Origin: an uncultured Collinsella sp.
Lineage (GTDB): Bacteria > Actinomycetota > Coriobacteriia > Coriobacteriales > Coriobacteriaceae
Assembly (NCBI GenBank): GCA_900540985.1
Contig: UQIC01000010.1
Span: 1 to 60,821, forward strand
Length of the DNA: 60,821 nt
Direction: 5' to 3'
A program made the position numbers and the translations under genes. Positions 40,745 through 49,900 of the stretch are shown piece after piece. Position 1 is the first letter of the stretch. Every line of letters starts with the position of its first letter. The notes below the pieces were generated by a model. That model saw only the letters and a program-made list of their open reading frames with translations, searched no databases and was not told where the DNA came from.

Positions 40745-42728
40745 AGTTCTGCGAGAAGAACGGAAACTGCCTCGGATCTATCGGCGGATGCGGCATCGGA
40801 CCTCCCTGGGGCCCACCCTGCGGTCCGCCCTGACCGCCCATCATCTTATCAATGGCGTCCTGGACCTCGCCCTCAAACCGCTTCATGCCCTCGTGCAGAC
40901 GACGCTGACCGTCCTCGGAGCGCAGCTCTTCCATCTGCTCGGGTGAAATACCCAGCAGCTCGCCCAATAAGCCCATCATCTCGCCGCGCATACGGTCACT
41001 CGTATCGTCGTCGGCAAAACGGCGCACCTCGGCGCGTGCCAGAGAATCAACCGTCATGCGCTCCTTACCGTTGAGCCCCAGATCGGACCACGCAAGCATG
41101 TACGGCCAGGCGCGCTCGACAAACGAACGGGCCGAAACGATCGGCACCGTCGGTAACATGCGACGAGCAGCCTCACCCTGGCGCACGAGCATCAGCAGCA
41201 GCGAGCAGGCCTCGGGCTTGGCGGCGGCCATCGGGATGTCGTCGAAAGGTCGATTGCGGTCCACGTGCGACTCAAGCGCACCATCGACCTCACCCGGCTC
41301 AAGCCCGCCGAGCAGCTGTGCCGCGCGGTCGAGCATATCGACCGGACCGTCGAGCGTCGAGAGCGCCTGCGCCAACACGCGATCCATGCAATCCTCTACC
41401 GCGTTGAGCGTCACGAGCTCTTGGGGCACCACGGCCGAGGCGCGGTTGCGCACGCGTGCCACAAACTCGAGCGTCGACAGATACACGTCGCCAAAGGGCG
41501 CAAAGTCGCCCTGGTAGCCGCCGGACAGCGCGGGCGCCGCCAGTGCATACTCAGTCTTGGAAAGCGAGCTCAACGCCATGGCGCCCAGCTCGAGCGCCGT
41601 ATCCTCGAGCATCAGGCCCAGCGCGCGCGAACGCAGGCGCTCGGCATCGCCCGCCGACACGTCGCGGTCGAGCACGCGCTCCGCATCCGGCGCATCGCGC
41701 TCGACGGTGCGAATGTGCAGGCGCTCAGCGATTGAGCGAACAGCAGAACAGCGGGCGGCCTCGGCCTCCTCCTGCGCCGGCGTAAAGATGCGGTTGCGCC
41801 CCAGCACCAGGCCAATCACATTACGCGGACCCAAGGCGTCGACGGCGAGCGCCGCCAACAGGGACGACGGCAGATCGCCCTCGAGCGCCACCACGGCACG
41901 CGACGCACCGCGAGCGCGGGCATTGTCGCGCACGGCAAGCACCAGCGCCTGCCACAGCCATTCCTCGGAGCGAAACTCGGGCAGCTCGTGGTCCTCCAGG
42001 GCATCGAGCATCACGCCGCGCTGAATTTCCTGAACCAGCAGGCTCTCCTCAAAACACGGCGCTTGGGCAACCACGCGACCGCAATCGTCGAGCACAAACG
42101 ACCCGCCGGTATACACCGACTCGTCATAGGCACCGACCGGCGCCATGCAGGCAAACCACACGCTGCGCTTGGAGGCGATCTTGCGGTAGGCACCGCTGCG
42201 AACGGCGGCAATTGCAGCGGTCTCGCGGTCGGTCATATCAAACGCGTTGAACTGAAAATAGGCAATGAGGTCGACGCCGGTCGGCAGCATCTCGAGCTCG
42301 CGGTCCAAGTCGAAGATCACGGCGATACGCACGCCGTCCACGTCGAAGACCGGCGGCGCCCAACGGGCATCGCCGGTCCCACCGCGCTGCAGGGCGATGC
42401 TTGCGCGCGCTGGCACCACGCGACCATCCTTAAGCATCATGTAGTCAAGCAGGGGCTGGCCCTCAAACGAAACCGCAGAGGGCACGATGCAGATCATGTC
42501 GAGCTCTTGGATGCGCTCGGCAACACCGGTCAGGCCCATCAACATATCGTGCTCAAAGTCGGCAGTGCCCACCAGGCCGCCGGGCAGAGCACCCATAAAG
42601 AGCGGGGCCGGAACGCACAGCACGCGCGCGCCGCGCTCATGAGCCAAGCGAGCCTGGTCCTCGATGCGGCCGCAAATGCCCTCGATGTCACCCAGGCGCA
42701 TATCGATCTGTGCAAGTGCGAGCTTCAT
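40743..42728 (-). CDS. NAD synthetase (NadE)-like protein with both active sites degenerate
   Basis: 661 aa. The layout is that of glutamine-dependent NadE: an N-terminal nitrilase-type glutaminase domain (1-~260) and an ATP-pyrophosphatase synthetase domain (~280-480). The second is recognisable by VDALGPRNVIGLVLGR, LSKTEYALAAPALSGGYQGDFAPFGDVY and RVRNRASAVVPQEL. Catalytic residues are gone. The nitrilase Glu site reads VPAPLFMGALP, the Lys loop is lost, and the Cys region reads YFQFNAFDM. The SGGxDS loop reads LEGDLPSSLL. A C-terminal extension (~500-661) ends in repeats of GGPQ. Length and framing are intact, so it is a maintained pseudoenzyme, not a decayed gene. RBS GGAAAGGG. Its role is unknown; a true nadE should lie elsewhere. 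Confidence 0.82.
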   Translation of the reverse strand: MKLALAQIDMRLGDIEGICGRIEDQARLAHERGARVLCVPAPLFMGALPGGLVGTADFEHDMLMGLTGVAERIQELDMICIVPSAVSFEGQPLLDYMMLKDGRVVPARASIALQRGGTGDARWAPPVFDVDGVRIAVIFDLDRELEMLPTGVDLIAYFQFNAFDMTDRETAAIAAVRSGAYRKIASKRSVWFACMAPVGAYDESVYTGGSFVLDDCGRVVAQAPCFEESLLVQEIQRGVMLDALEDHELPEFRSEEWLWQALVLAVRDNARARGASRAVVALEGDLPSSLLAALAVDALGPRNVIGLVLGRNRIFTPAQEEAEAARCSAVRSIAERLHIRTVERDAPDAERVLDRDVSAGDAERLRSRALGLMLEDTALELGAMALSSLSKTEYALAAPALSGGYQGDFAPFGDVYLSTLEFVARVRNRASAVVPQELVTLNAVEDCMDRVLAQALSTLDGPVDMLDRAAQLLGGLEPGEVDGALESHVDRNRPFDDIPMAAAKPEACSLLLMLVRQGEAARRMLPTVPIVSARSFVERAWPYMLAWSDLGLNGKERMTVDSLARAEVRRFADDDTSDRMRGEMMGLLGELLGISPEQMEELRSEDGQRRLHEGMKRFEGEVQDAIDKMMGGQGGPQGGPQGGPMPHPPIDPRQFPFFSQN

Positions 42729-42767
42729 GGCCCAGCCCTTTCCGTCGTAAATCGTCGTTGTCGTAGT

Positions 42768-42799
42768 AAAAGCGCCGGCCGCATAATGCAGCCGGCGCT
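42768..42799 (-). terminator. Terminator of the superoxide reductase gene
   Basis: Minus strand: AGCGCCGGC pairs with GCCGGCGCT (42771-42779 / 42791-42799) followed by TTTT. Confidence 0.85.
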
Positions 42800-42845
42800 C
42801 GCATGTGCATATGCTAGCTATGATACCCCGAGCGGGGGCGCGCTC

Positions 42846-43208
42846 CTAGAACGTCGCGGACCACAGCCCATGCAGGTTGCAGTAGGCATAGACGGTACCG
42901 GTCTTGGAGCCGCCAGCGAAAAACGTCGTGGGCTTCATGCCGGGCTCAAGGTAATGGACCTCCAGGCGGCCCTCGGCCTCAAGCGCGATCCACTCGATGT
43001 AGTGCTCGGGCAGCATGGGGTGCTCCGTCGAGCCCACACGTGCGCGAATGACGTGGCCGTCGCGCTCAATCTCGACAACAGGCACATGCTTCTCGTGCGC
43101 CGCATCCTCGGTGTTTGCCGTCAGCTCCGTGCAGCCGGCAGGGGTTGCAACGCCGTCGCCAAGGGCGGCAACGAGCTTGCCGTCGGAGTCTTTAAAGAAT
43201 TTCGCCAT
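42846..43208 (-). CDS. Superoxide reductase (neelaredoxin / desulfoferrodoxin iron-site domain)
   Basis: 120 aa from ATG 43208 (AAAGGAG, 6-7 nt). It reduces superoxide to peroxide in anaerobes without making oxygen. The Fe(His)4Cys site is visible: EKHVPVVE, GSTEHPMLPEHYIEWI, and YAYCNLHGLW with the Cys and final His. The N-terminal ~40 residues have the length of a desulforedoxin domain but lack its CxxC...CC cysteines (only one Cys), so centre I is absent. The enzyme is thus class II-like with a vestigial N-terminus. It is monocistronic with its own terminator. Confidence 0.92.
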   Translation of the reverse strand: MAKFFKDSDGKLVAALGDGVATPAGCTELTANTEDAAHEKHVPVVEIERDGHVIRARVGSTEHPMLPEHYIEWIALEAEGRLEVHYLEPGMKPTTFFAGGSKTGTVYAYCNLHGLWSATF

Positions 43209-43358
43209 GATGTTCTCCTTTGCTGATGTGCCAATATTCCTGATGCTTCTTATGCCCAAAGGCAGGCGAACCATCCACGGCGTGGCAAATGAACACATAA
43301 CGGGCGGGAACGGTGGGGTGGCGCGTACTATCCGCCATGGCGGCCCCACCCGAGCGGG

Positions 43359-46300
43359 TTAGCGACCGTCGCCACCGAGCAGCGCCAGAACATCCTCGCG
43401 CGTAAACAGTGCCGACGAGATACCATCGCCGCCGAGCACGCTGTTGACCAGATCGCGCTTGGACTCCTGCATCTGCATAATGCGTTCCTCGATCGTGTCC
43501 TTGGCGATGAGTTTGTACACGGTCACGGTGTGCTGCTGGCCAATGCGATGCGCGCGGTCAGTCGCCTGATCCTGCGCCGCCACGTTCCACCATGGGTCGT
43601 AGTGGATAACCACGTCGGCAGCCGTCAAATTAAGGCCCACGCCGCCCGCCTTGAGCGAAATCAAGAACACCGGCACCTCGCCTGCCTGGAACTGCGCAAC
43701 CATCTTGGCGCGGCTCTCCTTAGACGATGCGCCCGTGAGCTTAAGGAAGGCGATGTCCTCCTTGGCCAGGCGCTTGCCAATGATATCGAGCATGCCCGTA
43801 AACTGGCTGAACAGCAAGATGCGATGACCGCCGTCGAGCGCGCCGTGAACGAGCTCCATACACGTATCGAGCTTAGCGCTTCCCGCCTTGTAGTCCGCAT
43901 AGTGCAGATGCGGGTCGCAGCAAATCTGGCGCAGCTTGGTGAGCTCGGCAAGTACCTTGAGCTTGTCTTTCTTAAACTCCCCCGCCTCGCGGTGCTGCAC
44001 TTGTTGGGCAATGCGGTCCTGGTTGGCCAGGTAGAGCTTGCGCTGCTCTCCGGTAAGTTGCGCCATCACCGTATCCTCGATCTTCTCGGGCAGGTCGGCC
44101 ACCACGTCTTCCTTTACGCGACGCAGCACAAACGGCGACACGAGCGCCTGCAGACGAGCGGCGCTGTCACCCTCGGCATGCTCGACGGGACTCTCAAAGC
44201 GCTTGGCAAATGAGTCGCGCGTGCCCAGAAGGCCCGGCATCAAAAAGTCGAAGATGCTCCAGAGCTCGGACAGGCGGTTTTCGATGGGCGTGCCCGTCAG
44301 GGCAAAGCGCACGCCGGCCGGCAGGCGCTTGGCGGCGCGCGCTACCTGCGTGAGCGGGTTTTTAATGTACTGGGCCTCGTCGAGCACCACGCGGGCAAAG
44401 TCCTGCTCGGCATACTCGTCGATATCGCGGCGCATGAGGTCATACGACGTCACGACCACGTTATGCTCGTCGGCTCCGGCTATCTGCACGCGGCGCTGCG
44501 CTTTGGCGCCCACAATGGCACACACATCGAGCGAAGGCGCAAAGCGCTCCAGCTCGGCGGTCCAGTTGTACACAAGCGACGCAGGACATACCACGAGCGT
44601 GGGCTTGGTATCCCCCGCCTCCACGCGCGCCAGGATATGTGCGATCATCTGCAGCGTTTTGCCTAGGCCCATATCGTCGGCCAAGATACCGCCGAGGCCC
44701 AGGTGCTCGAGCGAGCCGAGCCACTGGTAGCCGTCGACCTGATAGCCGCGCAGTGTGGCCTTGAGCGAGACTGGCACCGTAAAGTCCATCTTGCCGAGCG
44801 TGTCCAGGCGCTCGACGGTGCGGCGGAACGCGGCGTCGCGATCGGCCTCGAGCGCCGGCGTGCGTGCGAGCATGCTGTCGACAAAAAGGGTGCTCGACGC
44901 GGGAAGCGACACGCCGTCGAACAGGTCGACAGCATCGACCCCCAGGTCCTCGGCAAGGCCAAACGCAGCGCGGGCACCTTCATCCAGGCGAACGATGTCG
45001 CCGGACGTAAGGCGAGCGAACGTCTGGTGGCGCTTGTACGAGTCCAGATAGATGGCAAGATCTGCCGCCGAAAGACCGCTCGTGCCCAGTTCGACATCGA
45101 GCAGGTTGCTCTTGACGGTCGCACGCACCGAAAGCTTGGGCGCAGGACGGACCGAGATCTGGCGCAGGCGGTCGCTGAGCATGACCTCGCCCAGCTCGGA
45201 CAGGGCAGACAGGCCCTCGGTCAGCAAGTAGAACAGGCGGGCGTCGTCGCGCTCCTCAAACGCCAGGCCGCCCTCGTAAAAGTCGAAATACAGGGCCGCC
45301 GTGTCCATAACGCGAAACTCCGCCACCGTATCGCGGGGCGGAACGCCGGGACGTTGCTCTTCGAAAGGACTGCCCGGAGCACCAAGACTAAAGAGATCTG
45401 CCGACCAATCACCGTAGGTCACCGTAATCTTGCAGATCACAAGACCATCGTCGACGCCAATCGCCATGGCAAAACTCGGCTCGGGTGCCACGGCGTCGAG
45501 CGCGGCGGGAGCGGTCAGGTCGGTGTAGTCGTGCAAGATAGGCAGCGCCATGCGGCAGAACTCGCCCACCTGGTCGGCGGCGATATGGACCGGCGTGCGG
45601 CAGGGCAACAAGTGCGATAGGAACGGTGCCGCATGCTGGGCAAACGCTGTGTCGGTACGGCGTGCGCGGCGCGTATCGACCAGATAGGCTGCGTCACCAG
45701 CGACAAAGCAATACGTATCGGCCGGCAGGCGCAAGTCGTAGCTGCCTCCCGCCGCCGGTGCAATCTTGGCGGCAAGGAGCGGCGGGCGCTTGGCCGGGAC
45801 TTCGCCCTCCCCCTGCGGCGACGGCTCGACCGCCACCTCGTAGGCACGATGCGTCGTCGTCCCCCGCGACCAAGCAGGCTCAAAGGACAGGGTCCTGCCA
45901 CGCAGCAGGTCTAGCACGGACACGACGGAATACTCGGATACCGGCAACTGACGCTCGGCGACAAAGCCGCTGCGGGCAAAGTCGTACGATGCCGAGCGCG
46001 AGCTCGTAATATCACCTAGGTAGGCGACCGTCATTGCAACAAAGTCAAGCAGCTTTGTCGACACGTCATCGAATGCCTCGGGCACATGGACAAACGTAAG
46101 CTTCTTGCCATAGGAAAACGTACCGCCGCGCACATAGGCATCGGCCATGCCGTCGATATCCTTAACCACGTAGGACACCGAACCGCAGCGAATGCGAAAC
46201 TCGAGCGCCCAGTTAAAACGATCGGCAAACAGCGGATTGTAGTACGGCACCAGCGAGGGCTCCAGCACTGCCTTGGGCGCATCGGGGTCAATGGTGCTGG

Positions 46301-46832
46301 CGAACTTGCGACGCATAGCCACGAGCTCGTCCATGCGCGCGTCCGAAAGATCGGAAAGCGCCGCCACAAGGCTCGGGCTCGTGGGGACGGGTGCCGGGAA
46401 GGGAAAATTGGGGTTGACCGCAGATGCGGTGGGCGCGGGGTGTGTGGGCCGCTTTGACTGTGCGGGCGGTGCCGTAAACGTGCGGACCGGCGTACGCAAG
46501 CCCTCGACGGGCTCGGCGCCACTGGCATCCAGATACGCCAGCGCCGTGGCGATAGCGTGCTTGCACATGCCGGAATAGCGGAAGGCGGCGGGGCAATCGC
46601 AGTCGTAGTCGATCACCTCGTGCTCGTCCATGTCGAGCGCCACGTGCGTCTTGTACAGGTCGCCGCGCGAGCCGCGCACCGTGCCCTCAATAGTCACATT
46701 TTTGGAGAAGCGCGAGCCGGAGTCCTCAAACGACAGCACGGCGCCGTTGAGCATGAGCGAGCGCCCCTTCATAAAGGTACTGCTGAGCGCCGCCTCCTTA
46801 CGAAGCGCCTGCGCAAACGTCCCCTGCGCCAT
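43359..46832 (-). CDS. SWIM zinc finger SNF2-family DNA helicase
   Basis: 1157 aa. The SWIM motif is at the N-terminus (YDCDCPAAFRYSGMCKHAIA, about residue 75). A large linker follows, rich in Pro/Ala near 100-140. The SNF2 ATPase has Walker A ILADDMGLGKTLQ (~715), Walker B VLDEAQYIKN (~815) and LTGTPIENRLSELWSIF. The helicase C lobe has LLFSQFTGMLD and DRAHRIGQ (~1095). All ATPase motifs are intact. Such proteins are presumed to remodel protein-DNA complexes in repair or transcription restart. I chose ATG 46832, with GGAGGA just upstream; the frame also opens at TTG 46844. It lies downstream of dnaE, separated by paired inverted repeats. Confidence 0.93.
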   Translation of the reverse strand: MAQGTFAQALRKEAALSSTFMKGRSLMLNGAVLSFEDSGSRFSKNVTIEGTVRGSRGDLYKTHVALDMDEHEVIDYDCDCPAAFRYSGMCKHAIATALAYLDASGAEPVEGLRTPVRTFTAPPAQSKRPTHPAPTASAVNPNFPFPAPVPTSPSLVAALSDLSDARMDELVAMRRKFASTIDPDAPKAVLEPSLVPYYNPLFADRFNWALEFRIRCGSVSYVVKDIDGMADAYVRGGTFSYGKKLTFVHVPEAFDDVSTKLLDFVAMTVAYLGDITSSRSASYDFARSGFVAERQLPVSEYSVVSVLDLLRGRTLSFEPAWSRGTTTHRAYEVAVEPSPQGEGEVPAKRPPLLAAKIAPAAGGSYDLRLPADTYCFVAGDAAYLVDTRRARRTDTAFAQHAAPFLSHLLPCRTPVHIAADQVGEFCRMALPILHDYTDLTAPAALDAVAPEPSFAMAIGVDDGLVICKITVTYGDWSADLFSLGAPGSPFEEQRPGVPPRDTVAEFRVMDTAALYFDFYEGGLAFEERDDARLFYLLTEGLSALSELGEVMLSDRLRQISVRPAPKLSVRATVKSNLLDVELGTSGLSAADLAIYLDSYKRHQTFARLTSGDIVRLDEGARAAFGLAEDLGVDAVDLFDGVSLPASSTLFVDSMLARTPALEADRDAAFRRTVERLDTLGKMDFTVPVSLKATLRGYQVDGYQWLGSLEHLGLGGILADDMGLGKTLQMIAHILARVEAGDTKPTLVVCPASLVYNWTAELERFAPSLDVCAIVGAKAQRRVQIAGADEHNVVVTSYDLMRRDIDEYAEQDFARVVLDEAQYIKNPLTQVARAAKRLPAGVRFALTGTPIENRLSELWSIFDFLMPGLLGTRDSFAKRFESPVEHAEGDSAARLQALVSPFVLRRVKEDVVADLPEKIEDTVMAQLTGEQRKLYLANQDRIAQQVQHREAGEFKKDKLKVLAELTKLRQICCDPHLHYADYKAGSAKLDTCMELVHGALDGGHRILLFSQFTGMLDIIGKRLAKEDIAFLKLTGASSKESRAKMVAQFQAGEVPVFLISLKAGGVGLNLTAADVVIHYDPWWNVAAQDQATDRAHRIGQQHTVTVYKLIAKDTIEERIMQMQESKRDLVNSVLGGDGISSALFTREDVLALLGGDGR

Positions 46833-46857
46833 CACTTCCTCCAATCTCGCACGCTAA

Positions 46858-46966
46858 ATGATTTTTCTGGGACGGGGATGAAAAAATCATTCCCGTCCCA
46901 GAAAAACCGGTCTACCGCCACACGTCACCCAAAATGATTTTTTAATCCCCGTCCCAGAAAAATCAT
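46858..46966. repeat. Pair of REP-like inverted repeats in opposite orientation (BIME-like)
   Basis: Copy B 46858-46890 and copy C 46934-46966 are 33-nt elements with ATGATTTTT/AAAAATCAT arms and a GGGACGGGG/CCCCGTCCC loop, in opposite orientation. C is identical to 2066-2098; B differs by one base in reverse complement. Between them a partial third element (TCCCGTCCCAGAAAAA, 46891-46906) is visible. The array fills the gap between dnaE and the SNF2 gene. Confidence 0.8.
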
Positions 46967-46967
46967 C

Positions 46968-49900
46968 TTAGATCACCGTCACCCGGCCTTGGTTACCCAC
47001 GATGGCCTTTGCCTCTGCCAACAGCGGAATCGAGCGTGCGTTGACCTTGGCCGGCACCTCGGCACGCAGTACGCGCCCGTCCACCTGCTCGATAAAGATC
47101 TCCACGCGGTCGCCGCCCGGGTTGGCGGTAAGCACCGTGGCAAGACGCGCCATATTGCCCTGGCTAAAGCGGCTGTTGGGCACCATGACCTCAAACACCT
47201 TGGGCTTGTTGTTCTCCTCATTAAGCTCCAGCGGCACGATCTCCTGCGCGATGATCTGGTCGCCGCGGTCCGAGCGCTCGAGTTTGCCCTTAATGCGCAC
47301 AAACGCATCGGACAGCTGCGCGCCGGTCTCGGGATCGACCTCGCCGTACAGGTACCCCTCGGCCTCCTTGTAGGTCTTGGGGAACACCACGACCGTGGCC
47401 TCGCCTTCCATGTCCTCGAGCTGCACGATGCCCATGGGGTCGCCGTTTTTGGTCACGCGCTTGGACACGCTCGAGACCATGCCGGCCCACCACAGCGCCT
47501 TGCCCTCGGGAATCTCCTGGTTGATGGTACCGCCCGTGGGGTTTTGCACCTCGTAGCCGGTATCGATCTGCGAGAACGAGAAGTCGCGTGCCTTGGCTAG
47601 TGCATACTCAAACGGGCGCAGCGGGTGGTCCGAGACATAGATGCCCAGAACCTCCTTCTCCTGGCTCAGCTTAAGGTGGCGGTCCCACTCCTGGCCGTCC
47701 GGATCGGGCACGCTCACCTCAAAGCCCGAGCCCTCAACGTCGCCAAACATATCGAAGAACGACGTCTGGCCGCTCGCGCGATCTTTCTGGCGCTTTACCG
47801 CGGCATCGATGATGTTCTCAGGGTTGTTCTTGTCCACAAAGTGCATCATCTGGCGACGCGGATACCCCGTGGAGTCAAAGGCGCCTGCCTTGATGAGCGA
47901 TTCGATCACGCGGCGGTTTGCCTGGCTCGAGTCCACGCGCTCAACAAAGTCGTGCAGCGTCTTAAACGGACCACCCGCCTCGCGCTCGGCGATAATCGCC
48001 TGCGCCACGCCGGTGCCCACGCCGCGGATACCGGCCAGACCAAAGCGCACGCCTTCCTTGGTAGCCGTGAACTCGGTACCGGACTCGTTGACATCTGGCG
48101 ACAGCACGGGAATGCCGTCGTGACGGCACGCCGAGACGTAGTGAACGATCTTGTCGGTCTTGCCCGTATAGGACGTCAGAACGGCCGCCATGTATTCGTG
48201 CGGATAATGCGCCTTGAGCCACGCCGTCTGCATAACCAGGATGGCGTAGCCGGCGGAGTGCGACTTGTTAAAGGCGTAAGATGCGAACTCGAGAACATCG
48301 TCCCAAATCTTCTGGGCGACCTCGCGCGTGTAGTTGTTCTTGATAGCGCCGTTCATCCAGTGGTCGTAGGTGGTCTCGTCCGAGCCATCCTCCCAGTGGA
48401 GCACCGTCGACGTGAGCAGCTTGATCTTTTTCTTAGCAACGGGCTTACGGATACGCGAGTCCGATTCGCCCTTGGAGAAGCCGCACATCTCGACGGAGAT
48501 GAGCATAACCTGCTCCTGGTAGACCATGGTGCCGTAGGTTTCGCCCAGGATGTCGTCCAGACGGTCGTCATAGGAGACCGCCGGCTCCTTGCCGTTCATA
48601 CGGTTGATGTAGGACGAGACCATGCCGGCGCCCAGTGGGCCCGGGCGGTACAGGGCGATCAATGCCACGACGTGCTTGTACTCGGTGGGCTTCATGTTCT
48701 TGATCGTGGCCGTCATGCCGGCGGACTCGACCTGGAAGACGCCGGCGGTGTGGCCGGAACCCATGAGCTTAAAGATCTCGGGATCGTCAAAGGGGATCTC
48801 TTCCTCTTTGATGTCGATGCCGAAGTTCTTTTTGATGTTTGCCTTGGCCTTGGAGATAACCGTCAGCGTGCGCAGGCCCAAGAAGTCCATCTTGAGCAGG
48901 CCCATGTCGGCAACGGTATGGCCCTCGTACTGGGTAATCTCGACGCCGCCCTTGGTGTCGAGCTTGGTGGGCACATGCTCGTTGACGGGGTCGCGGCAGA
49001 TCAGAACGGCGCACGCGTGCACGCCCTCGCCACGGGTGAGGCCCTCAATCGAGAGCGCCGTGTCGATGATGCGGCGGGCGTCGTCGTCCTTTTTATAGGC
49101 CTCGGCAAAGTCGGGGTTAAACAGATCCTCTTTGCCGGGTTGTTTTTCGAGTACCTGCTTGAGCTTGACCTTGGGGTCGCTCGAGACCATCTTGGACAGG
49201 CGCTGGCCCATGTAGACCGGGTAGTCCAGAACGCGCGCGGCATCGTTGATGGCCTGCTTGGCCTTGATGGTCGAGTAGGTGATGACGTGGGTGACCTTCT
49301 CGGGGCCGTAGAGCTGGCGAACGTGCTCCACGACCTCGAGGCGCCGCTCATCGTCGAAGTCCATATCGATATCGGGCATCTCGGTACGCTGCGGGGACAG
49401 GAACCTCTCGAACATCAGGCCGTTCTCGAGCGGGTCGAACGCGGTGATGTTCATGGCGTAGGCGACGATAGCGCCGGCGGCCGAGCCACGGCCGGGGCCG
49501 ACGCCGATGCCGTTGTCCTTGGCCCATTGCACGTACTCGGCAACGATGAGAAAGTAGGCGGCAAAGCCCTTGTCGCAAATGACCTTGTATTCGTACTCAA
49601 AGCGCTCTTTGATGTTGACGCCACCGATTTCGCGTGTGGCCCAGTCATCGCCATAGTGTTGGCGCAGGCCCTTCTCGCACTCGCGGCGGAACTGGCTCTC
49701 GTGCGTCTCGCCGGGGTCGAGCAGCGGGAAGCGCGGCAGGATGATGGAATCCCAGTCCAGCTCCACGTAGCACTTGTCGGCAATCTCGAGCGTGTTATCG
49801 CAGGCCTCGGGGCAATACGGAAACATCGCCCGCATCTCCTCCTCGGTCTTCATGTAAAACTCCGAGCCGGTCATGCGCATGCGGTTGGGGTCGTCAACCT

